DNA from: JABDIP01 sp965250245
Lineage (GTDB): Bacteria; Pseudomonadota; Alphaproteobacteria; DSM-16000; Inquilinaceae
Assembly: GCA_965250245.1 (NCBI GenBank)
Contig: OZ252296.1
Coordinates: forward strand, 4,340,001 to 4,404,000
DNA length: 64,000 nucleotides
Direction of reading: 5' to 3'
The notes under the pieces were generated by a model that worked only from the letters and a program-made list of their open reading frames with translations, was not told the origin of the DNA and searched no databases. Of the stretch, positions 8,106 through 15,513 are shown piece by piece (within the stretch, counting starts at the first letter, position 1; each line of letters begins with the position of its first letter). A program made the translations under genes and the position numbers.

Positions 8106-9728
8106 CTATCTCCGCAGCAGCTGCTCGAACAACAGCGCGACGGCCTCCGCACCGGGATCGTTGTTGTCGGCAAGCTGGTCGGCCGACACATAGCTCGCCC
8201 GACCGGCCTTGGCGCGCAGGATGGTCGCGGTGTGGTCGGCGCCGGCCCGCGCCGCTGTCGCCGCCGGCTCCAGCCCGTCCCGCAGCGCCGCCAGCGCCGG
8301 CGCCAGCGCGTCGATCATGGTGCGGTCCCCGGGTTCCGCGCCGCCGACCTGCTGGATGCGGTCAAGCCCGGCGGCCAGCGCGGCAATGGCATCTTCGCCC
8401 TTGTCGGAGGCATCGCCGGCCGCGGCAAAGAAGATGGCCAGCAGCACTCCGGACGAGCCGCCCATGGTCTGGCCGAGCTCGGTCCCGATGGCGCGGTAGA
8501 GCTGGGTCAGATCGGCCAATGGCAGCCGGTCGAGCGCCGCGATCAGGGCACGTGAAGCGGTTGCCAGCGTGCTGCCGGTGTCCCCGTCCCCGGATTTGGC
8601 GTCGAGCGCATTCAGATCGGCCTCGGCGGCGATCAGAATCTCGCAGCATGCCTCAACGAGGGCGCGCCGGTCTGGGTCGGCAGAGGACGTGTACTGGACC
8701 GGGCTCAGCCCGTCGGGCAACGGCAGTACTTCGACCCCACCAACCGGCTTCAGCCCCGGCCAGGCCCAGGGAGCGGCCGGCGCCTGAAGCGCCGCTTCGT
8801 CCTCAGCGGTGACCGGCAGCAGCGAAACCGAGAAGCCGTGCATGTCCAGCGAGGTCATCATGTCCGCCGGGCCGACCATCCAACTCAGCCGATCGGCGAT
8901 CTCCGACCGGGCGAGTTCCTCGGCCAGGACCGACATCTCCAGAGGCATGGCGCCGCCGAGATTGTTCAGCAGCACCGCATGCGGCCCGGCCCCGAGATTG
9001 CGGCTGAGACGGTCCACCACCATCGCGATCGCCTCGCGCGCGCCCTCGAAATCGACCTGCTCCACCCCGGCCTCGCCGTGGATGCCGAGGCCCAGCTCGG
9101 CCTTGCCCGGCTCGATACGCGCCTCCTTCGGCGAGCCCGGCACGGTGCAGGTATCCAGCGACATGCCGATCGAGACCACGCCGTCGATCACCCGCCGGGC
9201 GGCGGCCGCGACCGTGTCCAGATCCGCGCCCGCCTCCGCCAGGGCGCCCGCGATCTTGTGGACGAACAAGGTGCCCGCCACGCCGCGGGCCTGCGGCAGG
9301 TCCGGCAGCGCCACGTCGTCGTCGACCACCACCATGGCGACCTTCCGGCCGAGGCTGCGCGCGCGCTCGGCGGCCAGGCCGAAATTCAGCCGGTCGCCGG
9401 TGTAGTTCTTCACGATCAGCAGGCAGCCCGCATCTCCGGTCACCGCGAGGATGCCGGCCAGCACTGCATCGACCGATGGCGAGGCGAAGACCTCGCCGCA
9501 GACCGCCGCCGTCAGCATGCCCTGGCCGACGAAGCCGGCATGGGCCGGCTCGTGTCCCGAGCCGCCGCCGGATACCAGCGCCACCTTGGATTTATCCCAA
9601 TCGGCGCGTATGACGACCTTGATGTGCGGATAACCGTCGAGCCGCGCCAGCCGGCCCTCGCCGCAGCGCAGGAAGCCGTCGATCGCCTCGGTGACGAGCG
9701 TGTTCTTGGTGTTGATGAACTGGTTCAT
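8106..9728 (-). CDS. Dihydroxyacetone kinase, fused DhaK-DhaL, ATP-dependent
   Basis: A 540-residue single-chain glycerone kinase. The DhaK half (about 1-330) has VSGGGSGHEPAHAGFVG (52-68) and IHGEAG with His217, the residue that binds dihydroxyacetone covalently. The DhaL half (about 350-540) has the ATP/Mg motif DAKSGDGDTGSTL. A fused DhaK-DhaL uses ATP, unlike the PTS-dependent three-protein form, and no PTS gene is nearby. It phosphorylates dihydroxyacetone or related short keto-sugars for glycolysis. It lies convergently after the sugar transporter and may handle a C3 product of the same catabolism (inference). ATG at 9728. Confidence 0.95.
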   Translation of the reverse strand: MNQFINTKNTLVTEAIDGFLRCGEGRLARLDGYPHIKVVIRADWDKSKVALVSGGGSGHEPAHAGFVGQGMLTAAVCGEVFASPSVDAVLAGILAVTGDAGCLLIVKNYTGDRLNFGLAAERARSLGRKVAMVVVDDDVALPDLPQARGVAGTLFVHKIAGALAEAGADLDTVAAAARRVIDGVVSIGMSLDTCTVPGSPKEARIEPGKAELGLGIHGEAGVEQVDFEGAREAIAMVVDRLSRNLGAGPHAVLLNNLGGAMPLEMSVLAEELARSEIADRLSWMVGPADMMTSLDMHGFSVSLLPVTAEDEAALQAPAAPWAWPGLKPVGGVEVLPLPDGLSPVQYTSSADPDRRALVEACCEILIAAEADLNALDAKSGDGDTGSTLATASRALIAALDRLPLADLTQLYRAIGTELGQTMGGSSGVLLAIFFAAAGDASDKGEDAIAALAAGLDRIQQVGGAEPGDRTMIDALAPALAALRDGLEPAATAARAGADHTATILRAKAGRASYVSADQLADNNDPGAEAVALLFEQLLRR

Positions 9729-9870
9729 GAAGTCCCCTCAGACACTGCGCGCACCACTCGGTGCCCGCGCCGGCGGGGGCGTCGCCTGATTCTTCGACGG
9801 GCCGCGTGTTGTTCCGCGTGACCGGCGTCCTCCCCGCCGATGACGGTATTTTCTCCGTTCGAGGTCCGTC

Positions 9871-9889
9871 AATCCGCTCGTGGCGGATT
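9871..9889 (-). terminator. Possible hairpin after the LysR gene
   Basis: AATCCGC (9871-9877) and GCGGATT (9883-9889) form a 7-bp stem with a 5-base loop. It lies 18 bases beyond the stop of the leftward LysR gene ending at 9907. No T run follows on the minus strand, so terminator function is uncertain. Confidence 0.3.
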
Positions 9890-9906
9890 CGCCAATCCGA
9901 CGGCCT

Positions 9907-10815
9907 CTACCGCGCGGCCAGATGATCGGCGTCGGCGCGCAGGCGGGCGCTGGCGAAATCAATGAACGTCCGGATTTTCGCGGCGGCCCGCCGGCCCTCG
10001 GAATGCAATAGATGGACCGGCATCTGCCGGTCCTCGAAATCGTGCAGGATCTCCACCAGGCGCCCATCCGCCAACTCGGCCGCGACCTGGTAGGACAGCA
10101 CGCTGGTGACCCCCCAGCCGGCGACCGCGGCGTCCACCGCACCGGCGACCGTGTTGACGGTCAGCCGCGGCGACAGGCGTACGATCCGGGTCTCGCCACC
10201 CGCGACGAACACCCATTCCGGCCGCTGGATCAGCCCCGTCGGGTTGATGATCCGATGCCCGGCCAGGTCTTCCGGCGTCTCCGGCGGGCCATGCACGGCG
10301 AGATAGTCCGGCGATGCAACTGTCACCCGGCGTACCGCGCCGACCCGCGTGGCGGTCAGGGAGGAATCCGGCAAGTCGCCGATGCGGACCGCCACGTCCA
10401 GCCCTTCATCGATCAGGTCGACGATGCGGTCCACGAACAGGACCGTGGCGGCGACATCCGGATAGGTGTCGAGATAGGCCCTGAGGATCGGGGCGATGTG
10501 GCGCTGGCCGAACATCACGGGCGCCGTCACCCGCAATGTCCCGCGCGGCGATTGATGCGCGCCGGCGGCCGAGGCCTCGGCCTCGTCGACCTCGGCGAGG
10601 ATGCGCACGGCGTCGCCAAGCAGCCGCTCACCGGCCTCGGTCAGCGCGACATGGCGGGTGGTGCGGGTGAACAGCCGGGCGCCGATCCGCCCTTCCAATG
10701 CCGTGACCAGCCGCGTCACCGCCGGCGGCGACAGGTTCAGCCGCCGGGCCGCGGCGTTGAAGGCCCCGGCATCGGCCACCGCCACGAAGGTCGAGAGCTC
10801 CCGGAAGCGGTCCAT
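9907..10815 (-). CDS. LysR family transcriptional regulator (divergent to hydrolase operon)
   Basis: A 302-residue LysR regulator. The helix-turn-helix at about 1-65 reads FNAAARRLNLSPPAVTRLV then LEGRIGARLFTRTTRHVALT. The rest is the periplasmic-binding-like effector domain. The N-terminal style and ending (FIDFASARLRADAD) match the CrgA/DsdC-like group common in proteobacteria. ATG at 10815. It is divergent from the flavin-protein/hydrolase operon at 10930. A strong palindrome abuts its start codon at 10816-10838, so it probably regulates itself and that operon. Effector unknown. Confidence 0.93.
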   Translation of the reverse strand: MDRFRELSTFVAVADAGAFNAAARRLNLSPPAVTRLVTALEGRIGARLFTRTTRHVALTEAGERLLGDAVRILAEVDEAEASAAGAHQSPRGTLRVTAPVMFGQRHIAPILRAYLDTYPDVAATVLFVDRIVDLIDEGLDVAVRIGDLPDSSLTATRVGAVRRVTVASPDYLAVHGPPETPEDLAGHRIINPTGLIQRPEWVFVAGGETRIVRLSPRLTVNTVAGAVDAAVAGWGVTSVLSYQVAAELADGRLVEILHDFEDRQMPVHLLHSEGRRAAAKIRTFIDFASARLRADADHLAAR

Positions 10816-10838
10816 ATAATTCCAATTTCCTGAATTAT
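10816..10838. promoter_or_regulatory. LysR-type operator palindrome
   Basis: ATAATTC (10816-10822), nine bases, then GAATTAT (10832-10838) form a perfect 7-bp-arm inverted repeat. It contains the T-N11-A pattern typical of LysR sites. It lies immediately before the start codon of the divergent LysR gene and 92 bases before the flavin-protein start, in the 114-bp shared control region. It is the best candidate autoregulatory site. Confidence 0.6.
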
Positions 10839-10929
10839 CTTTTGCCTATTCTGCATATTCTAAAGCTCAGCGAAAGCGCCGATGTTTCTCCCGACGGCCA
10901 ATGGCGGCCGGCTCACCGAGGAGGTTCCC

Positions 10930-11550
10930 ATGGCCCGCGCTTTCGCAGAGATCGCCTTCACCCCGGCCGTGTTGGCCGAGCAGGAGAAGCAGGGTTCGGC
11001 CAAGGGCTACGCCAAGTTCCTGGCGCCGGACGCGGATGGCGGTGACCGGTTGACGGAGACCGAAGCCGGATTCATCGCGGCACGCGACGGTTTCTTCCAG
11101 GCCACCGTGTCGGAAACCGGCTGGCCCTATGTGCAGTTCCGCGGCGGGCCGGCGGGATTCGTGAAGGTGCTGGACGACAAGACCATCGCCTACGCGGATT
11201 TCCGCGGCAACCGCCAGTATCTCAGCGTCGGCAACCTGTCGGAGGACGACCGGATCTCGCTGATCCTGGTCGATTACCCCAACCGGCGCCGGCTGAAGAT
11301 CTGGGGCCACGCCCGCATCGTCGACCGCGAGACCGATCCGGACCTGGTCGCCCGCCTGCATGACGAGACCTATCGGGCCCGCCCCGAACGCGCGGTGGTG
11401 ATCACCGTCAAGGCGTTCGACTGGAACTGCCCGCAACACATCCCGCAGCGCTTCACCGTCGAGGAGTTCCAACAGGCGCTGACGCCGGTGCGGGAAGAAC
11501 TGGCGCGGCTGCGCGCCGAGAACGACCGGCTGAAAGCCGGCACCCCCTGA
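10930..11550 (+). CDS. Pyridoxamine 5'-phosphate oxidase-like flavin protein
   Basis: A 206-residue protein of the PNPOx-like split-barrel flavin family. Conserved blocks are ARDGFFQATVSETGWPYVQFRGGPAGF, then ADFRGNRQYLSVGNL and NRRRLKIWGHARIV. It ends with a short coiled-coil-like tail (VREELARLRAENDRLKAG). The ATG at 10930 follows gaggaggttccc, a good ribosome site; the in-frame ATG at 10882 has none. Family members bind FMN, F420 or haem and reduce or oxidise small molecules, and this subgroup is not restricted to vitamin B6. It opens a three-gene operon with a cysteine hydrolase and an alpha/beta hydrolase. Confidence 0.85.
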   Translation: MARAFAEIAFTPAVLAEQEKQGSAKGYAKFLAPDADGGDRLTETEAGFIAARDGFFQATVSETGWPYVQFRGGPAGFVKVLDDKTIAYADFRGNRQYLSVGNLSEDDRISLILVDYPNRRRLKIWGHARIVDRETDPDLVARLHDETYRARPERAVVITVKAFDWNCPQHIPQRFTVEEFQQALTPVREELARLRAENDRLKAGTP

Positions 11551-11580
11551 CCCCACCCCCCGAGAGCAAGGAGAGCGAAA

Positions 11581-12429
11581 ATGACCTGCACACATACCCA
11601 TTGCCATCACACGCCGGAAGAGATCGACGAGAAGCGCCGGCGCTTCCTGAAATCCGGCGCCGCTCTGGCCGGCGCCGCCGCCGGCACCGTCGCCGCGGGT
11701 TCCGCCGTCGCCGCGACGCCGGAGGCCGAGGAGAAGTACGCCGATCCGGAAACGCCGGGCCTGCCGCAGATCCCCTTCGAGGTCACCGCCGGCAACACCG
11801 CCCTGGTGATCACCGATCCGCAGATCGACTTCCTGTCTGAGGACGGCGTGACCTGGGGCGTCGTCGGCAACAGCGTGACCGAGCAGGGCACGGTGGAGAA
11901 CCTGGAGAAGCTGTTCATCGCCGCCAAGGCGACCGGCATGCCGGTCTTCATCTCGCCGCACTACTACTACCCGCACGATCACAAGTGGAAGTTCGAGGGC
12001 GTGCTGGAGCGGGTCATGCACTCGATCGGCATGTTCGACCGCAAGGGGCCGCTCGACGTCGAGGGCTTCGAAGGCTCCGGCGCCGACTGGATGCCCCAGT
12101 ACAAGCCGTACATCGAAGACGGCGAGACCGTCGTCTGTTCGCCGCACAAGGTCTATGGGCCCGAGCAGAACGATTTGAACCTGCAGCTGCGCAAGCGCGG
12201 CATCGACAAGGTCATCCTGGCCGGCATGTCCGCCAATCTCTGCGTCCAGGCGCATCTCTACGAGCTGCTGGAGCAGGGCTATGAGGTGGCCGTGGTGCGG
12301 GACGCGACCGCCGCCGCCCAGGTCCCGGAAGGCGACGGCTACCAGGCCGCCATCATCAACTTCCGCTTCGTCGCCAATGCAGTGTGGTGGACCAACGAGG
12401 CGGTCGCGAAGATCCGCGCCGCCGTCTGA
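11581..12429 (+). CDS. Tat-exported cysteine hydrolase (isochorismatase family)
   Basis: A 282-residue isochorismatase-fold hydrolase. The family triad is visible as Asp79 (ITDPQIDF), Lys190 (SPHKVYG) and Cys221 (MSANLCVQAH). The N-terminus has a twin-arginine motif, RRRFLKSG at 19-26, followed by an Ala/Gly-rich hydrophobic stretch to about residue 45, so export by Tat is likely. Before the Tat motif is an unusual Cys/His-rich start, MTCTHTHCHH. Relatives hydrolyse amides, imines or vinyl ethers. It lies 30 bases after the flavin protein and 67 before the alpha/beta hydrolase, with AAGGAGAG before the ATG. Substrate unknown. Confidence 0.9.
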   Translation: MTCTHTHCHHTPEEIDEKRRRFLKSGAALAGAAAGTVAAGSAVAATPEAEEKYADPETPGLPQIPFEVTAGNTALVITDPQIDFLSEDGVTWGVVGNSVTEQGTVENLEKLFIAAKATGMPVFISPHYYYPHDHKWKFEGVLERVMHSIGMFDRKGPLDVEGFEGSGADWMPQYKPYIEDGETVVCSPHKVYGPEQNDLNLQLRKRGIDKVILAGMSANLCVQAHLYELLEQGYEVAVVRDATAAAQVPEGDGYQAAIINFRFVANAVWWTNEAVAKIRAAV

Positions 12430-12496
12430 CCCGGGCATTCGGAACAGACTTGAACCCCATCGACGCGACCGCTGCGGTCGCACAAGGAGAGAGACC

Positions 12497-13465
12497 ATGT
12501 TTGACACCATTCTCAAGACCGCGGGCGCCGCCGCGATCGCCGCCAGCCTGCTGACGGCCTCGACAAGTTCGGCGGCGACGATCGACGAGGCCGGCCAGGC
12601 CGTCGTCCACTACCGCTCCATGGAGATCCAGGGGGTCGACATCGCCTACCGCGAGGCCGGCGATCCCGGGCAGCCGACCATGCTGTTGCTGCACGGCTTT
12701 CCGACCTCGTCGCACATGTTCCGCAACCTGATCCCGGTGCTCGGCACGAAGTACCACGTGATCGCGCCGGACTATCCGGGCTATGGCGCCAGCGCCGCCC
12801 CGGCAGTGGAGGATTTCGACTACAGCTTCGCCAACTTCGCCGACATCGTCGACGAGCTGGTCCGGCGCATGGAGGTCTCGTCCTACGCGCTCTACCTGAT
12901 GGATTACGGCGCACCGGTCGGCTACCGCCTGTTCGCCAAGCATCCGGAGCGGGTCACCGGCTTCGTCATCCAGAACGGCAACGCCTATGAGGAGGGGCTG
13001 CGCGAGTTCTGGGATCCGATCCGCGCCTATTGGGCCGACCCGTCGCAGGAGAACGGGGACGCGCTGCGCGGCTTCCTCACGGTCGACGCCACGAAGTGGC
13101 AGTACACCCACGGCGTCGGCGATGAGAGCCGGATCAGCCCCGACACCTGGCACCACGACCAGTACCTGCTGGACCGGCCGGGCAACCAGGAGATCCAGCT
13201 CGCCATGTTCTACGACTACCGGACCAACGTGACGGAGTACCCGGCATGGCAGGCGCTGTTCCGCGAATATGATCCGCCGGCGCTGCTGGTCTGGGGCGAG
13301 AACGACCACATCTTCCCGGCCGAGGGCGCCCATCCCTACAAGCGCGACCTGACCGATCTGGAGTTCCACCTGCTCCCCACCGGCCACTTCGCCCTGGAGG
13401 AGTTCGGCGGCTTCATCGCGGAGCGCATGCTGGCCTTCCTCGACCGCATCCACGCGACCAATTGA
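12497..13465 (+). CDS. Exported alpha/beta hydrolase with Asp nucleophile (epoxide hydrolase/dehalogenase type)
   Basis: A 322-residue alpha/beta hydrolase. The start at 12497 follows aaggagagagacc and yields a signal peptide (MFDTILKTAGAAAIAASLLT... to SSAA). HGFPTSSHMFRNL (66-78) is the oxyanion region. The nucleophile elbow is LMDYGAP with Asp136 instead of Ser, as in epoxide hydrolases, haloalkane dehalogenases and related enzymes. The acid is in LLVWGENDHIFPAEG and the catalytic His in LPTGHFALEE. It is the last gene of the operon, closed by a strong terminator at 13474. Exact reaction unknown; epoxide, halide or fluoroacetate-like chemistry are all possible. Confidence 0.88.
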   Translation: MFDTILKTAGAAAIAASLLTASTSSAATIDEAGQAVVHYRSMEIQGVDIAYREAGDPGQPTMLLLHGFPTSSHMFRNLIPVLGTKYHVIAPDYPGYGASAAPAVEDFDYSFANFADIVDELVRRMEVSSYALYLMDYGAPVGYRLFAKHPERVTGFVIQNGNAYEEGLREFWDPIRAYWADPSQENGDALRGFLTVDATKWQYTHGVGDESRISPDTWHHDQYLLDRPGNQEIQLAMFYDYRTNVTEYPAWQALFREYDPPALLVWGENDHIFPAEGAHPYKRDLTDLEFHLLPTGHFALEEFGGFIAERMLAFLDRIHATN

Positions 13466-13473
13466 TCCCTCAC

Positions 13474-13503
13474 CGGGGCCCGGATCATCCGGGCCCCGTT
13501 TTC
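13474..13503 (+). terminator. Rho-independent terminator
   Basis: CGGGGCCCGGAT (13474-13485) pairs with ATCCGGGCCCCG (13487-13498), giving a very GC-rich stem followed directly by TTTTCG. It lies nine bases after the stop of the alpha/beta hydrolase gene and separates that operon from the next LysR gene. Confidence 0.85.
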
Positions 13504-13513
13504 GTATGGCCAC

Positions 13514-13528
13514 TTGAATTCCATTCGC
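13514..13528. promoter_or_regulatory. Operator-like half site before the LysR gene
   Basis: ttgaattccattcgc resembles the perfect palindrome at 14484-14498 (TTGAA-N5-TTCAA) and shares the context cacttgaatt. It lies 21 bases before the start of the LysR gene at 13549. Together the two sites bracket that gene. Confidence 0.4.
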
Positions 13529-13548
13529 GCCGTCGCCAAGCTTCGGCC

Positions 13549-14487
13549 ATGGCCGGATCCAAGCCCCCGCTGCCGCCCTTCGCGGCGCTTCGTGCCTTCC
13601 ATGCCGCGGCGACCCATGACCGCTACAAGGACGCCGCCGAGAGCCTCGGCATCACCGAATCGGCGATCAGCCATCAGGTGCGCAAGCTGGAAGCCTTCCT
13701 GCACACTGCCCTGTTCGACCGCACCGGCACCGGCGCCCGGCTGACCGAGACCGGGCGGCGCTATCTGGACCAGATCGACCCGGCCATCCGGCAGATCCAG
13801 GCGGCGACGGAGTCCATCCTGCCATCCACCGGGCGCCGCGCGGTGCGGCTGACACTGCCGCCATCCATCGCCGCGACCTGGGTGATCCCGCGACTGGGCG
13901 CGCTGGAGCGCACCCTCCCCGACATCGACCTGCAACTGGTCCCGACGACCCGCGTCGTCGACATGCGGCGCGACCAGGTGGATCTGGCGATCCGTCACGG
14001 GCGCGGCCGCTGGCCTGGCGTGGATGCGGCGTTCCTGCTGGAGGAGACGGCCATGCCGGTCTGCGCTCCCGGCTATCTGGACACAACGGAGGGCGAGGAC
14101 CCCGCGGAGCTGATCGCCCGGGCCCGGCTGGTCCTCAACGGAACCTTCCCCGAGGAATGGGCGGAGTGGGCCGCGGCGCACGGCCTGCCGCCGCCGTCCC
14201 TGGAGGGCGCCATCACCCTGGACGCCACCGAACAGGTGCTGCAGGTCGCCGAGAGCGGCCACGGCCTTGCCATGGGGCGGCGGCCGGTGGTCGACGACCG
14301 GCTGGCGCGGGGAACCCTGATCGCCCCGTTCGGCGGGGCCAACCCGACCGGAGCCGCCTATTACCTGTGCCGCCCGTCAGACCTGACGCCGACCGCGGCG
14401 GCACGGCGGCTGGCGCGCTGGCTGGAGGCGATGGCCGCCGATTGGCGCGGCGGCCGGCCGGCCGTCGACAGCCCGGACATCACTTGA
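13549..14487 (+). CDS. LysR family transcriptional regulator (GcvA-like)
   Basis: A 312-residue LysR regulator of the GcvA-like type. The DNA-binding domain (about 8-70) contains FAALRAFHAAATHDRYKDAA, SLGITESAISHQVRKLEAF and LFDRTGTGARLTETG. The effector domain has RRAVRLTLPPSIAATWVIP and VDLAIRHGRGRWPGV, which are typical of this group. Start ATG at 13549; the frame is open to 13462, but the first in-frame ATG after the terminator is at 13549 and fits the family N-terminus. Flanking TTGAA palindromes at 13514 and 14484 suggest control of itself and of the CmcJ-like gene that follows. Confidence 0.92.
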   Translation: MAGSKPPLPPFAALRAFHAAATHDRYKDAAESLGITESAISHQVRKLEAFLHTALFDRTGTGARLTETGRRYLDQIDPAIRQIQAATESILPSTGRRAVRLTLPPSIAATWVIPRLGALERTLPDIDLQLVPTTRVVDMRRDQVDLAIRHGRGRWPGVDAAFLLEETAMPVCAPGYLDTTEGEDPAELIARARLVLNGTFPEEWAEWAAAHGLPPPSLEGAITLDATEQVLQVAESGHGLAMGRRPVVDDRLARGTLIAPFGGANPTGAAYYLCRPSDLTPTAAARRLARWLEAMAADWRGGRPAVDSPDIT

Positions 14488-14498
14488 ATTTCGTTCAA
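14484..14498. promoter_or_regulatory. LysR-type palindrome upstream of the CmcJ-like gene
   Basis: TTGAA-TTTCG-TTCAA is a perfect 5-bp-arm inverted repeat with a T-N11-A core. It overlaps the LysR stop codon (TGA at 14485-14487) and lies 106 bases before the start of the oxidoreductase at 14604. That position suits activation of the downstream gene by the LysR protein. Confidence 0.55.
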
Positions 14499-14603
14499 GT
14501 CTAGCTGAACCGAACTCCGTCGCGGCCCGGCCCGGACCGCCCCATCTGTTGGGCGTCGCAGGGCGCCGGTTCTCTCCGGCGCGGCAGAGCATGGAGCCCC
14601 GTC

Positions 14604-15476
14604 ATGAACCAGATCGTCCCGGCCTCGGCGGCCTCCGCCGCGACCGTCATCCCGCACTCCTTCGCCGGCGTGCACGCGCCGCTCACCTATATCCGCCGCC
14701 AGGATTCAAAGCCGGTCTTCCACAGCTCGGCGCTGACCGGCGGCGACGCGAAATTCTTCTTCGAGACCGAGGACCACACGGTTCCGATCGCCGACATGCG
14801 GCCGATCGCCGACGACCTGTCGGTCGACCGCGAGGGCTTCGCCCTGCTGCGGCAGCCGAGCGCGGTCGCTGATTTCTACGACGACGCGGAGGTGAAGCGG
14901 GTCTACTACCAGGAGGTCAAGGACCTGCTGCGCCGGGAATTCGGGCCGAGCCGGATCGTCATCTTCGACGCCACGAGGCGGTCGGACGGCGGCGCCGGCG
15001 CCCCGAACGCCGACGGCCTGCGCGGACCCGCCGGGCGGGTGCATGTCGACTACACGGCCAAGAGCGGCCCGCAGCGCGTCAAGGATTTCTACGGCGAGGC
15101 CGAGGCGGCGCGGCTGGCGGACAGCGGCACCCGCCTGGTGCAGGTCAATGTCTGGCGGCCGATCCGCGGCCCGGTCCGGCGCTCGCCGCTGGCGCTGGCG
15201 GACGCGACGACGGTGCGGCCGGAGGACCTGATCGCCACCGACCAGGTCTTTCCCGACCGGGTGGGCGAGATCTATCACCTGGCCTATGACCCGGAGCAGC
15301 GCTGGTACTACGCGCCGGAGATGACGACCGACGAGGTCCTGCTGATCAAGGGCTGGGACAGCGACGACAGCCGGGCGCGGTTCACGCCGCATTCCGCCTT
15401 CCCGCTTCCGGGCACGACGGTTGAGACCCCGCCGCGCGAGAGCATCGAGATCCGCACGTTGCTGGCGCTCAAATAG
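14604..15476 (+). CDS. CmcJ/NvfI family oxidoreductase
   Basis: A 290-residue protein of the CmcJ/NvfI (gibberellin GA4 desaturase-like) family, related to Fe(II)/2-oxoglutarate dioxygenases. Characteristic blocks are LTYIRRQDSKPVF near the N-terminus, VIFDATRRS, GRVHVDYTAKSGPQRV with the conserved His-x-Asp, VNVWRPIRGPVRRSPLALAD, and the C-terminal MTTDEVLLIKGWDSD followed by ARFTPHSAF. Family members hydroxylate or desaturate specialised metabolites (cephamycin 7-alpha-methoxylation involves CmcJ). ATG at 14604. It stands alone behind a LysR gene and a LysR-type palindrome, with no biosynthetic cluster around, so a catabolic or detoxifying role is possible. Substrate unknown. Confidence 0.8.
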   Translation: MNQIVPASAASAATVIPHSFAGVHAPLTYIRRQDSKPVFHSSALTGGDAKFFFETEDHTVPIADMRPIADDLSVDREGFALLRQPSAVADFYDDAEVKRVYYQEVKDLLRREFGPSRIVIFDATRRSDGGAGAPNADGLRGPAGRVHVDYTAKSGPQRVKDFYGEAEAARLADSGTRLVQVNVWRPIRGPVRRSPLALADATTVRPEDLIATDQVFPDRVGEIYHLAYDPEQRWYYAPEMTTDEVLLIKGWDSDDSRARFTPHSAFPLPGTTVETPPRESIEIRTLLALK

Positions 15477-15513
15477 CCCAACCGCCGCCTAAGCCGATCC
15501 CGTTGCCGGCGGC

